Assembly: GCA_021234535.1 (NCBI GenBank)
Contig: CM037850.1
Location: 14,112,114-14,176,113, forward strand
DNA from: Stichopus chloronotus
Lineage: Eukaryota > Echinodermata > Holothuroidea > Aspidochirotida > Stichopodidae
Reading direction: 5' to 3'
Length of the DNA stretch: 64,000 nt
Below, in pieces: positions 11,391 through 23,149 of the stretch. A program made the position numbers and the translations under genes. Under the pieces are notes generated by a model that was not told the DNA's origin, searched no databases, and saw only the letters and a program-made list of their open reading frames with translations. Positions within the stretch are counted from its first letter, which is position 1. The number at the start of each line of letters is the position of its first letter.

Positions 11391-11814
11391 CCCGTTCCAT
11401 CCCTGTCAGTGCTGCCAGTCAACCAAATTATTAAACTTTTCTGATAAGTTAGAACCATTGATGTCCTTTTTTTTTTTTATTTGAAAGATAACTCAACTAC
11501 GAAATCGAGTAAAGAAATGGAAGCGCTAATCAAATATTCCACGTGATGATGGTTTTATGGTCCACGTGTGTAGTACAGTGTGCGACTTTGGACATCCTTT
11601 TGAGGAGAGAAAACGGTTGCAAAGGATGTCAGCTTGCATAGGAACGCGCAGTAATTAATATTTCCATCTTTTTATTGACCTTATATTTTTTTAAAGCTAT
11701 TGCAAATTGGAGAGTGGTAAAAAAAATACGAAATTTAAAAAAGTAAGAAAAGGAAGGGAAGTTCAGTTTACGTAACATTTTTAATACTATATTACTGTAT
11801 ATGAACAGACTTTA
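11391..11814 (+). other. Probable 3' UTR of the TRIM-like gene
   Basis: AT-rich sequence from the TAA stop to the first AATAAA. No other feature seen. Confidence 0.4.
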
Positions 11815-11820
11815 AATAAA
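11815..11820 (+). terminator. Candidate polyadenylation signal, TRIM-like gene
   Basis: First AATAAA downstream of the stop codon, about 425 nt away in AT-rich sequence. This is position and motif only. Confidence 0.4.
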
Positions 11821-14800
11821 GAACTTTACATTTAAAGAAAGAGCTTTATAAGTTTATATTCAAGATTTTGAGGATTTTCGATATCCATTTGATCGAAAGT
11901 TGTAATTTAAAGCTTGTAAGTAATATATACATATGACCAAAGTTAAACACAAACAAACAACGAAAAATAAAAGACAGATGACACTAAACTTCTGTAAATG
12001 ATATTACACAAGACTGAAGTTGAAACCATTAAAACAAACAACAGCTAAAGGAAGAAAATCTCAATTGAATGTAACGATTACATCAGTTGTAAAGTAACGT
12101 TTTTTACGTGTACGAACGTACCAGTGAAGTATTATACTACGTGATTAGAAATAAACTGATATTAAAACATGCAGTATGAAAAGTTTCAAATCCATTTTGA
12201 GTTTAGTTGTTAGCTCGTTGTCGTAAGTAACGACTACAACATGTGGATGAATTTAACAAACTTCTTAAATATAATTCGGAACCATAGATTAATATTAATG
12301 AGATTAATCGCATTTTTTTAATCTCAATACTCTCGTAAGCCAATTTCCTCTTTACAAATGCTGTACTTACACAAGATTTCAAAGCATTTCCAAAACCTCT
12401 TGTACTTGGAGAATATATCAATCACAACGTGAGATCTTGCGTGTTCCATTTTTGTAAGGACTTTGAAATATTGAACCATCTACACAAAATATCGGCAATA
12501 ATTACGCTGCAAAATTTGCACACTCAGATATATGAACCTCCGATCGCTTAAAGAATCGAAAACTTTGCAACTTTAGGAGCTACTGTAACAAGTCATGATC
12601 ACTGTACCCAGATTTGTCAAATCGGCAATGATATTTTGGATCAGTGTTTAAGACCAGTATGTTATTTACAGTGGTTTGAATCAGCTTGTGATGATGCATG
12701 ATTTAATTATGTTCAACCTCAATTAGTATCCTTACTAACTGAGTGACGTTGGTCGCGTGCTTCAACCTTTGTCATGTACAAAAATTTATTCGTCAACTAT
12801 ATGGGACACATGCCCTACAGAACACATGATGAACGTACAACACCATGGAATCCCAACACAACACTATTTACCCTTTCTTCCCCGAACATTGAACGAACCA
12901 CTTCAAACAAGAAGGAATGAACATGATAAAAAAAAACATGTCATAGCCAAGTATAAAATATGAACCAATCTCTGGTTTCTTTCATCTGTCGGAAATGTAA
13001 ACAAAAGTAATAACTAATGAGTTCTTAAAAATAAATTTCGAAAATACAAAAGAAAACAATACGACTGAAAATAAATTGGCTCAGGTGGACAATTTTCAGG
13101 AGCCCCAATAAACAAATAAGCTCCTTTCACCCCTACTTACCTGACATGTTATGTGAGTATTTTGTTATATAATACCGGTAACTTTCTTTTTATTATTTTG
13201 TTTCCCACATTGTATATCTTCTTATGTTGAAAATTGTTTCACTATCTCAATGAAATAGAGATGACGATACGTGTCTGGACCTCTTGGGGATGAAACTGTT
13301 GAACATCAACAGAGTGTTAGTAGCATATCAGGCCTCACTGATCATCTTCAGTATGCATTCAAATGAATGTTATCAAATCAAGTCATACTCATCAATTTAC
13401 ATATCACGTGATTCATTTTGATTAATGAGACACTTCTATTTTCTTTTCTCGTTTAAAAAGCAAGACACAATTAATGTATATCAATGATTGATTTTGTTCG
13501 CAAGTCATATTGACCCTAAAAGATCATAAATCTGAAATCCAGACAATATGAGACGATTTGAGTATAGACCATAACAATGAATATAATAAAGAAAGCTGAT
13601 TTGGTGCAAAGTAGGAAAATTATGGGGACGCTTTTCGAAAGATGTCTTTATTAGTACCCTCTAACCGCAGTTTTAACTTTCCAACTAAACTTTTTCCTTT
13701 AGTGTCACATTATATTGTCTACCTAAATTTTTGCAAGACGATGTCTAAATTCCGAGACATTTTATTTTCACGGCGTGAACGGATTAGGGTACACCTGTCA
13801 ATCACTTGCAGTATTATCAGAAAACTGTGGCGTCATAATGAAAATTAAATTATGCCAATCTTTTATTTCTATCACAATGGTACAGACATACTTGTAGTAA
13901 TATCGTTTTGTTCCATCGGTATCTTGTCACTTGTTTGCGACCATATCTAACTTAGCTACCAAAAGGCCTGTTAGGTTTATATGGAATTACTTTTCGCATA
14001 TCCTTTTTGTTTTAAGTCTTGGTTAACATCCGGAGTATATATTAGTACCCGTTAGAGATAACATCAAACTCCACAGGGCGTACATGGAACGCCTCTTTGA
14101 CATTTGAAAACAAAACAGATATAATAATCAAATGTGGGGAAGGGGAAAATATTCTTACTTTGATAATGGTTTTTGACATATGTCTTTCGATACATGAATT
14201 TTGCCTCTTTTATCTTTTTACGTGTTGGTATGCATTTTGTTTACATCTAAGTTTTATGTTTTTTTACAACTTGATCTATACATCTTTAAAAAATGTAATA
14301 ATTCACCATAGTCAATTGACCAGTTGAAATGTGGATTTGTGATTGTGATGAAGACTATTTAATCATTTCTATAGTTTTTGCAGCCTTTCTCACGAATGAG
14401 GCTTAAATATGCTTCATTCAAAGAAGTTATGAGAAGTAAGTTGACAGAAGGTTTGATCAGAGTAGGCCTATCCCCGTAATCGATTTTGGCCGGGAAGTAA
14501 CTTTAAAGTTAAATTGATACAATAATAATAATATTTAAGTATACTATCATATTATTATATATTTAAGTATAGTATTATATACAAAACTTTAGATAGAGTT
14601 TACATTCACCGCATTAATTCCTACAAGCCTGTTTCAAAGAGATGTGATTAAACGTCTTCTCTCATCAGGGAACGATTCAACGATTTGAAAACATCTCATG
14701 CGCGTGATTATTTGCGCGAATCCTGTGACTACGCACGGTTGCCTAGGTTACGCAGGTGTAATTACTATGCTTGAACTTAGACGCATGTCGGCAGGCGCTG

Positions 14801-15140
14801 ACTAGTTCAGATCATTGATTTAGGGAGGCTATTGTTGATAATAATGTACTTTTCCATCGTACATAAGTTGCAACGTTTACTCACATTTGAATAAGTTGAG
14901 GATCTTATCAAATTTTCCACTTAATTTTGAATTACATATATGTGCGTGTGTGTATATATAATCTGGTCATATTAAACCAATAAATGATTCATTTGAATAA
15001 AAGTTCTAATTAGAACTTCTCAGTTTGTGTAATTTATTAATAACTCCTCTCTTTGGGCTGTCCATATGTGATCAGAACTAACACTAGGCCAAAAAGCCTC
15101 AATAGAATTTCAGGTCGTGTCCGAAGGGGCTTCCGACTGT
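11821..15140. other. Intergenic, no gene recognised
   Basis: About 3.3 kb of AT-rich sequence. Open frames are short and without domain content. A small AT-rich repeat (ATATTTAAGTATA-type) lies around 14530-14580. Nothing else is supported. Confidence 0.5.
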
Positions 15141-15857
15141 TGTATGTATGTATGTATGTATGTATGTATGTATGTATGTATGTATGTATGTATGTATGTA
15201 TGTATGTATGTATGTATGTATGTATGTATGTATGTATGTATGTATGTATGTATGTATGTATGTATGTATGTATGTATGTATGTATGTATGTATGTATGTA
15301 TGTATGTATGTATGTATGTATGTATGTATGTATGTATGTATGTATGTATGTATGTATGTATGTATGTATGTATGTATGTATGTATGTATGTATGTATGTA
15401 TGTATGTATGTATGTATGTATGTATGTATGTATGTATGTATGTATGTATGTATGTATGTATGTATGTATGTATGTATGTATGTATGTATGTATGTATGTA
15501 TGTATGTATGTATGTATGTATGTATGTATGTATGTATGTATGTATGTATGTATGTATGTATGTATGTATGTATGTATGTATGTATGTATGTATGTATGTA
15601 TGTATGTATGTATGTATGTATGTATGTATGTATGTATGTATGTATGTATGTATGTATGTATGTATGTATGTATGTATGTATGTATGTATGTATGTATGTA
15701 TGTATGTATGTATGTATGTATGTAGTATGTATGTATGTATGTATGTATGTATGTATGTATGTATGTATGTATGTATGTATGTATGTATGTATGTATGTAT
15801 GTATGTATGTATGTATGTATGTATGTATGTATGTATGTATGTATGTATGTATGTATA
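15141..15857. repeat. 717-bp (TATG)n tetranucleotide microsatellite
   Basis: About 179 tandem copies of TATG, with one interruption near 15721-15726 (TGTAGTATG, loss of one T). Otherwise it is pure. The unit has no stop in any frame on either strand. It therefore yields apparent proteins of Tyr-Val-Cys-Met (+) and Thr-Tyr-Ile-His (-) repeats up to 292 residues, none of which is credible. Confidence 0.98.
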
Positions 15858-16918
15858 CTTTGCCTCAACAGAATGATGAATATAGGGTGCATCTGTGCAT
15901 ATTGGTGGCTCAGTATTGTCCTTTACCATAGCTTTAAAGGAACCTGGGGAAGCTTTTAATGTAAACTTTACCTATCGCACAACCAATTTCCAAGGTTTTT
16001 ACTTTACATGTAATTGTGGGGTGGACTCGGCTCGGACTCGGGGGGGGGGGGTATTGGAATTTGCCCGGAATTGGTTCCGTCTGGAATTCGAATTGGTCCG
16101 GACTCTGGTAAGGTGGACTAGGTTACAGTCCTGGGACACACTGATGAACTGATCAACCAAGAACATTCCTAACTTTATTTTTTCTCATTCATCATTTAGG
16201 CCACTATAAAGGCGCAAAGGATTCAATTATTCTGTCCACAGATGTTTTAATGTTACGTAAATCTTGAATTACTTTGATTCAATGAGTAATGACAGCATGG
16301 TCTTATGTCTGATGTTATCTTTTCTTTACTTAATCTTTATTTCAAGGAATTCATAATTTTATATGCTCCGATGGCAGTTTGTTTGGAAGTATGTATTTTC
16401 TTCTTTACAAGTATTGTCATCACTTACCAATGTAACATTTAGTAATTAAGTAATTAAAGGGTTAATATATACAGAAATACCTACACAGTGCAAAACTCCA
16501 CGTCATAATATTTGCATTTTCGTCAAACTTTAAAAAGAAACCCATATCTCCAAAACTGAAACACAATTCCCACCGATTTTCATTCAGGGGTTCACTCTGC
16601 AACGTTTTTTATTAAAGCCTCTTTTATAAATGCATATCACACGACCTTAAACGTTAAGAAACTCATTGAACCAACACTTACAAACAAACACCACCGTCAT
16701 GATGACGTGTAACTTTATCTTCAGACTATTGAATTGCCTTAACTTCCTTATATGGTCTGTTTACTAAACCTGTAGAACCTTTGACATAACGTTTGAATTA
16801 CCATTTATTCTTTTTTATAAAATTTTTTACTGTAACCGAATAGTTATTACTATTTTGTTCACCTTCAAGTTAGCAAAACAACTTTGTTCAATTTTCCCAT
16901 GTTCATTATGAAAAATTG
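15858..16918. other. Intergenic spacer
   Basis: No gene seen. It contains a G run at about 16041-16050 next to GGACTCGG repeats. Downstream flank of the LRR receptor gene, which reads leftward. Confidence 0.45.
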
Positions 16919-16924
16919 TTTATT
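16919..16924 (-). terminator. Candidate polyadenylation signal, LRR receptor
   Basis: TTTATT on the + strand, AATAAA on the minus strand, about 600 nt past the stop at 17520. Motif and position only. Nearer variant signals cannot be excluded. Confidence 0.25.
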
Positions 16925-17519
16925 TATAAACACCTGTTTACACACTGACGTGTCTAATGCGTGCAAAGTCACTATCTTTGTATACGCGTAACAGGATGCA
17001 TCACCGACAAAGCCATAAATAAACAGAATCGTGGAAAGCTATTTTGATTATGAAAACAAACCAAAATGAACGAATTTAATACAGAGTATGACATACTAAA
17101 TTGTTGTGAAGTGTTTAACATTGTTGGTACAAAATATGTCCTGAACTTGCATTTTACCTCTGGGATTGTTCTTATGTCTTCCTTTGAACTTTGAAGAGTG
17201 CGCTAGATTCTCGCTTTATCTTTTACTCTGTCGCGAGATAGGCCGACATGCCTTCTAGTAGCCTTCCAACTGTTTCCAAGTAATGGTACAAACCTGGCGC
17301 GTTTGATATTTTATATTTTGAGGGTCGCAATATCTTCAGTTATTTACTACTTTGAATTTGTGTTTCGAATACTCACATCTGTCATTGACCCTGTCTCCAT
17401 AATTAAACTATATAGACCAAAAATGTAATATTCCATGCTTTCCAATTATCATGTATAATATATTATATTACAATATTATTTCCAATTAGGACCTGACTAT
17501 TTTTTAAGCTGATGTAGGA

Positions 17520-19391
17520 TTACTTGGTACAATCCATGTAAATGGTTTTAGAATAATTGCCTTCGGGATTTTTGAGTCCAATAGTTTTATGTATTTGCTT
17601 TTCATGCTTTATTCGTTGATTAGAGCTCACATTCGGTGAAACTTGTCCTCCCCGTACCGTTGATTGAGTGTCAAGTATTGTCAAGTATTCAGCATGGTGG
17701 TCTGTTACATTATTATCTTCACCGTCAATTTGAATTCTTGGTTGACTCTCAACGACTGGATCAGCTACATCCATTCCTATTGAGGATGAACCTAATGTCA
17801 ATATACCATTGTCCATGTCAGCTGGACGAGTATTTTCACGAACTGACATATATTCTAAAGGTCCATTAAGTCCGCTAAGATTAATTTCTTCATCATTGTT
17901 GACAGCTATAACGTGGTCCTGGCTATTAACGGTGTCTTCCTGCTTGTTTCGAGCATGTCTGTTAAAAATCCACAGGTATAGTAAAAGACAACTTAAAAAC
18001 AAAATAACTAAGACACAAATTACCAGCAACCCAATCAACCAGAAAATATTGAAATCTGTACTTATGGCTGTCGGTTCGACAGTTGAAGAGTCACCTCTTA
18101 TGGGGTTGTTGGTAGATGTAAGTGACGTTCCAGTACTGGGGGTAGACCTTATTGTCGTACAGTACGCAAAGCTCTCTGAGCGGAGCGCATCTACGGAGAC
18201 CGCAAACAGCTGTGGTGGTGACGCACACACGCCCCTGCTCTGTAATTGAAAACGCTCTAAGAATCCAACGACCCACGCAAAGTTGCAATCACATGTCCAT
18301 GGATTGCCGTCTAACCTGATTTCCCAAAAGTCCGGTTCAACCATCGTCAGCAGACCATCTGGAAGAGACTCTAAATTGCAATCAATGAATTTTACTGAAC
18401 GGAGATACTGACTTCTAAACGCATTTTTGTCAATGGACGTTACATTTACCGTCTCAAATCTGATACCTTTCATATTTGGTACGAATTGAAAATCGTCCTC
18501 CTTTATTGCGAGGGTCGATGTTAAAATGTTTACTCGTTCCAAAGTGTAAGATATCATAAAATCCGTAGGAATGAAATCTAAGTCGTGTAGAACAAGTTCA
18601 GTTAGGTTCGGCAATCTCGATAAAGTGTAGCTTGCAAGAAAATTTGTCGGGGGAAATGCAATGTCCAGAAACATTAATGACTGCAAGCAATCAATAGCCT
18701 CTTCTTCGATAAGAAAATCTCCGCGGTATCCTCCGATTTGTAAATGTCTCATTTCTTTGTGATGTGTCAAAAGGTCGATACCTATGAGATTCGTTTGAGT
18801 TCCACGTAGGTCAAGGACATGTAAAGAAGGAATATCAGAGCAATTATGACTTACAAATACCTCGGAAGTCAGATTCACCTTTGATCCAGGCAGATAAAGT
18901 TCTGTTAACACAGGTAAACAAGAGAGAGACCCTGGTTCCATGTCAAGGTAATGGTTATAACTTAAATCTAAATCTTTCAAGTTCCATGCACCATAAAATG
19001 TCCCTGCATAAAGTCTCTGAATGTTGTTTTGACTAATTCGTAAACATTCTAAGTTGATCAGACTTCTAAATGTTCCAACTTCAATCGACTCTATGCCACA
19101 TAGAATTAGTTCTAATATTTTTAGGGTTTGATGTGGTTCATTGAAGTCGTTCTTGCTTAGGGTCCTGATCATCTGATCATTCAAAAGAAGGTGTTGCGTA
19201 CCGTTTGGCGGATACTGCGGGATTGCCCTTAGTCCTGAAGAAACACACGATACCAAAATAGGCCTACCATAGCAATGGCACCCGTCGGGACAATAATCCG
19301 AGAAATCAATCCCACTGTGTACAATATGAAACACGTTAACACAAGTAAAGAATACTAACATAATCGAATGGTAAACTGAACCGCCGCCCAT
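17520..19391 (-). CDS. Leucine-rich-repeat single-pass membrane receptor with ITIM-type tail
   Basis: An intronless 623-residue type I membrane protein. Residues 1-26 form a hydrophobic signal peptide. A cysteine-capped N-terminal LRR flank follows (Cys34, Cys38, Cys40, Cys49). About ten diverged LRRs span 60-360, with typical LxxLxLxxN forms such as LKDLDLSYN. A C-terminal LRR cap (NPWTCDCNF at 363-371, Cys389, Cys411) comes next, then a Ser/Thr-rich stalk (about 412-445). One transmembrane helix spans 449-476, followed by a basic stop-transfer and a 145-residue cytoplasmic tail. The tail holds LEYMSV (Tyr514), which fits the ITIM consensus, and AEYLTI (Tyr569), which is close to it. Tyr613 and Tyr618 lie near the C-terminus. 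There is no TIR or kinase domain, so this is not a Toll-like receptor. Several N-glycosylation sequons lie in the ectodomain. An adhesion or immune-type inhibitory receptor is plausible but is an inference; the ligand is unknown. Confidence 0.88.
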   Translation of the reverse strand: MGGGSVYHSIMLVFFTCVNVFHIVHSGIDFSDYCPDGCHCYGRPILVSCVSSGLRAIPQYPPNGTQHLLLNDQMIRTLSKNDFNEPHQTLKILELILCGIESIEVGTFRSLINLECLRISQNNIQRLYAGTFYGAWNLKDLDLSYNHYLDMEPGSLSCLPVLTELYLPGSKVNLTSEVFVSHNCSDIPSLHVLDLRGTQTNLIGIDLLTHHKEMRHLQIGGYRGDFLIEEEAIDCLQSLMFLDIAFPPTNFLASYTLSRLPNLTELVLHDLDFIPTDFMISYTLERVNILTSTLAIKEDDFQFVPNMKGIRFETVNVTSIDKNAFRSQYLRSVKFIDCNLESLPDGLLTMVEPDFWEIRLDGNPWTCDCNFAWVVGFLERFQLQSRGVCASPPQLFAVSVDALRSESFAYCTTIRSTPSTGTSLTSTNNPIRGDSSTVEPTAISTDFNIFWLIGLLVICVLVILFLSCLLLYLWIFNRHARNKQEDTVNSQDHVIAVNNDEEINLSGLNGPLEYMSVRENTRPADMDNGILTLGSSSIGMDVADPVVESQPRIQIDGEDNNVTDHHAEYLTILDTQSTVRGGQVSPNVSSNQRIKHEKQIHKTIGLKNPEGNYSKTIYMDCTK

Positions 19392-21175
19392 CTTGACCGT
19401 GATCCAGGATTCTACTGGTTAGTTTCCACGCCGTCAAATTGTTATAACAATGATAATGATATGGTAATCGTTAGTCCCAATGTTGCGTTATGACAGAGCA
19501 CCGTTGTATTAATCATTAATGGCTTGGGCAACCAATTCTGAGATAATGTTGTCTTCTTCCACTTAAAATATATTCGTGTTAGCTATCCAGTCCAGTTGTT
19601 TGTAGTAAGAACATCTAAAATTAGTGCAGGTCAACTCTCCCCATATATATCTCTCTTTTGATTGTAATTCTACGTGTGATACAAGTTCCCAGCTATATTT
19701 ACTTGTTGTAGCGTGAATCTTTTGTAGTCTCTCTTTAAAAAAAAATGAAAAAAAAAACTCTTGAGTAAGCATGACAGTTGTCTTTCTCACTGGTACTGGT
19801 TGAGTCTCTGTTATATTTCTAAAAGTAAATAGATTCAAAGGATATTTTGCATTTTTATTCCGGTACACACATTTGGATAATATTGGCGATTGAACCGTTT
19901 TCTGTGTGTGTTAGAAATTTGAAAATTTTGCAACCTACTTTAGGTATAGGGCAGAGAATAAACTGAAAAAAAGAACGAAAGGTCTAGAGAAATGAAGCAA
20001 ATGCGTTTCCGCAAGTTAGTGACCGGAAATGCTCTACTATACGGCGTTTGAGTATGCCTAGTCACCGACTCATATATCTCTGCATGAATCACAACGTAGG
20101 GTGGGAGTTAAGCCTAGCCTAAACTGATGTGTAATCCATTCACCCGTTGGCTATATTAATTTACACACAAAACATACTACTCAGTGCATTATGCGTTTCA
20201 ATGCAAACTCCAAAGGTTTTTTTTCAACACTGTGACAGTTCTTCATCATTTTTTAATTGAAGGTCATATTTCCAAACTTGCACTTTATCAACTGAGGATC
20301 TCCGGCATTGCAGATCTTTGTGAGCAGAAAAACTGAATCTTAAGAAATTGAAAGAGATAATATTTCATAGTGGTCTTACAGAGATTAGAGACCTAATGAC
20401 TGATATTCAAGGAACATATAGAACGCATATTGAATACAATGTATCTAAGTGTAATTATTGAGACGAAGTTATTTTTACTCACCACATACTCAAAATGTTA
20501 TCTAAAACTGTATTGTATCTTTTGCATACATTACACCTTAGGCCTGCCTTCATTTCGTTCCCAGTCACGAAATGACTTTATAAGGGTAGCCATGCTAATT
20601 TAATAACCTATTCATTTAATCAGCCGATAAATTTAAAGTCGTTTTATTATCTTGCTTTGTAATTTCTAATTTAATCGTTATTTGTATGCTGTCATATGTC
20701 TTTTTTTTCTAAATTTTATATTTATACTTGAACAGCGAAATCAGGTTCCCTAAGTTAGACTCTTGACACATGAATCATTCAGTCTGTCAGTAATAAATGG
20801 GAGAGCATCTTAGAGTTATCCGGGGGGGGGGGGAGGGGCTCAAAGTGTAAACAAGTAACCACGAGAACAATTTTAAATACACTTTTTCCACTTAATAATT
20901 TTTCTAATGACAGTTTAATAATATGATCACCTGTATATGATAAGAGTGCCCAACAGGTACGACCATACCTCCTTTAATCTCTGCCATTGATTTACACACT
21001 AATACCGACCATTGAGGGAGCCCTCGTCATAGCAGAGCTTCTATCCTTACCTATCAGGTGATTGGTAATGACGTGGCCTATCATGGCACTTAAAAATTTC
21101 GTTATGTTGACCATTCATGTCTCAGCTAGAAGGGGTGAAACTTTTGAGAGGTGCTCCCCTTGACAAGGCTCACGG
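19392..21175. other. 5' flank of LRR receptor and intergenic spacer
   Basis: No gene supported; the promoter cannot be placed. A repeat shared with 24360-24450 lies at about 20085-20155 (common words TTAAGCCTAGCCTAAACTGAT and CCATTCACC). A G run lies at about 20822-20831. Confidence 0.4.
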
Positions 21176-21380
21176 GTAGCGTACCCCCTATATAGAAGTT
21201 GGAAGATTCCTCCGCATTTTGTTCACCGTCAGTGAAAGTCAACATAATGGACAATTGAACAACTGTACCAGTATTTCATCCTTTGAGATGGGTTCTTTTG
21301 TGGATTGAATATTGAAGAAGTCGAGTTGAGGTACACATGGTGTGAAAATGATGCCAATTGAAGCAATTATGAAAAATGAC
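21176..21380 (+). mobile_element. Left-end copy of the GTAGCATAC repeat family
   Basis: Begins GGGTAGCGTACCCCCTATAT and keeps the family landmarks AAGATTCCTCCGCATTTTGT, TCTTTTGTGGATTGAATATT and GTGTGAAAATGATGCC in the same order as 6239-6430. The right end is missing or displaced. A weak match to the family's right part (TGGGTAAGTCAATGGGGC) sits at 22705-22724, so a longer, decayed element is possible. The open frame 21376-21666 (+) is inside or next to it and has no known domain. Confidence 0.6.
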
Positions 21381-23027
21381 GGAGGTACCATATGGTCAAT
21401 GGGCGGTCGACCCCGACGCCCACACGACATACTCAAATGGAATACCGAAGCTCCTTTCAGCTATTCACAAAAGAGATAAAGTAAACAGGAAAAAGATAAG
21501 AATGAGAAAAATGAAAGAAAAGGTACGAAAATACAAGTGTGAGTACTTTAGCCGCACTTCGCATCCAGAAAACAATGATGTTGTATCAAATTTTCTGCCT
21601 TCAAATTCAAGCAAGAAATGTATTCATTATGAACTGAGATTTATTCAGCCGAGAGCTCCTAAATGAGACTGATTTTTCATCTAAGAAATATTGACAATAC
21701 CACTTTCTGAGGCTAACTGTCTGAACCTAGGAAGGGAGTTATGTTATTTTTTTCCGGTACGCTCCGCTACAAACCAAATGATGCTATCGCCCCTCTGAAA
21801 TAGTTTTCAAACAATTGTCAGTTCACCCATAATAAAAAATTCTGGCCCCGCCAACAGGGGCATACTGTATTTCCATGTCACACTGTATCACACTCGTTGA
21901 TGTCCTCTCATCCATGTACTAGGCTCAGTAAGAAAACAGACCTAGCGACACACATAGCGGCGCACTTAGGGTCTCTTAAAACCCTGCAAACAATCACTGT
22001 GACCCCACTGCCCAATGAAAAAGTGCGGGACTAAAGATATGTTCATCCAATCCAAATAGTTGCCAGGTGATCCAAGAATATGAAAGATAAGATTATGCAT
22101 AATTTACGATTCTTCCATCAGCTCAACCCATCTGATATGTATTAGTAATTTTACAGATTTACTTTTGCTCTCATCAATTTGAGAAAATGCAAACATGAGA
22201 TACCTGTTCACGACTGTGCATATACAGCTTAGAACACCCAGGAAGTGCCGTTTCCTTCCATCTGGGGAGGTTAAAATTTCAAAATTTACATGTACACTCC
22301 CGCCAACCTATAGTGGCGCTCCACTTACATAGTCTTTACGGGTTTCTATATAGAGATGGTTGCGACAACTGTTTGCTTGACGCTATTTTGCCTCAAACTG
22401 TACGACCTTATTGATACTTTGTGAGACATGAGAACCACATAACTTGCCGTTACATATGTCTGTTTTCACTGGATAAGTTCAGATCATGTATCACCGTTTG
22501 ACTAACTTACATACACGTACACAAGAGACAATGTCTAGCAGGTGAAGGCGGAATGTTTTTAAATCGCAACCCTCTCTATACAGTGACCCTAATAGTCCTG
22601 CCGTCAATCACCCCCCCCCCCTCCCAGAGCAGCGGGTATTTCTACTATAAAGCTACTAGCCATGGCACCCCCTTCCGACTGAAACTGCTAGGTTTGCAAT
22701 TAAGTGGGTAAGTCAATGGGGCATTTTTCATCTTTTACATGCAATTATATATACCAATATTAGTAGATACACACGTAGAGAGTTGGCTCTGAAGAACAAA
22801 TTGCCAAGAGCGACAAATTCAAAGGTGTAACATCGACGTCTGTCGCACGGAAATGTGCAAGGGCTGTCGGTCAGAGTGGCATGAGGTTAACTTGATTCAC
22901 CTAGCATGTAACCTTCTTAAACTTGGTTTGAGGAGAGAAGCGATCAAAGGAACGATGGCTTAACCGTGATAGGACCGAACTTGCGAGGACTTAAGGAAAC
23001 ATGCCGGTTTTCGTTAGCTATCGCGTT
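21381..23027. other. Intergenic, repeat remnants
   Basis: No convincing gene. A C-run lies at about 22611-22622, and there is a weak right-end remnant of the GTAGCATAC family near 22705. Otherwise unannotated. Confidence 0.4.
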
Positions 23028-23028
23028 A

Positions 23029-23149
23029 AAATAACTTGTTATCTCGACAAATTATTTCTCCTACAGTATTTCGACAATTTTACACATTTCTCCAATTTGT
23101 TAAATTAGTGTAGACAATTTCCAGAATTTTGTGAGATAACAAGTTATTT
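23029..23149. repeat. Short inverted-repeat element
   Basis: AAATAACTTGTTATCTC at 23029-23045 is perfectly complementary to GAGATAACAAGTTATTT at 23133-23149 (17 of 17), 87 nt apart. The neighbourhood to about 23280 repeats the theme GTATTTCGACAATTT several times. This suggests a small non-autonomous element or a decayed satellite. Confidence 0.6.

Noticed and set aside
15053..15931. Long overlapping open frames on both strands (up to 292 residues)
   Set aside because: All are translations of the TATG microsatellite, which lacks stops in every frame.
21376..21666. 96-residue basic frame
   Set aside because: Begins inside a dispersed repeat, with no domain and no promoter or splice support.
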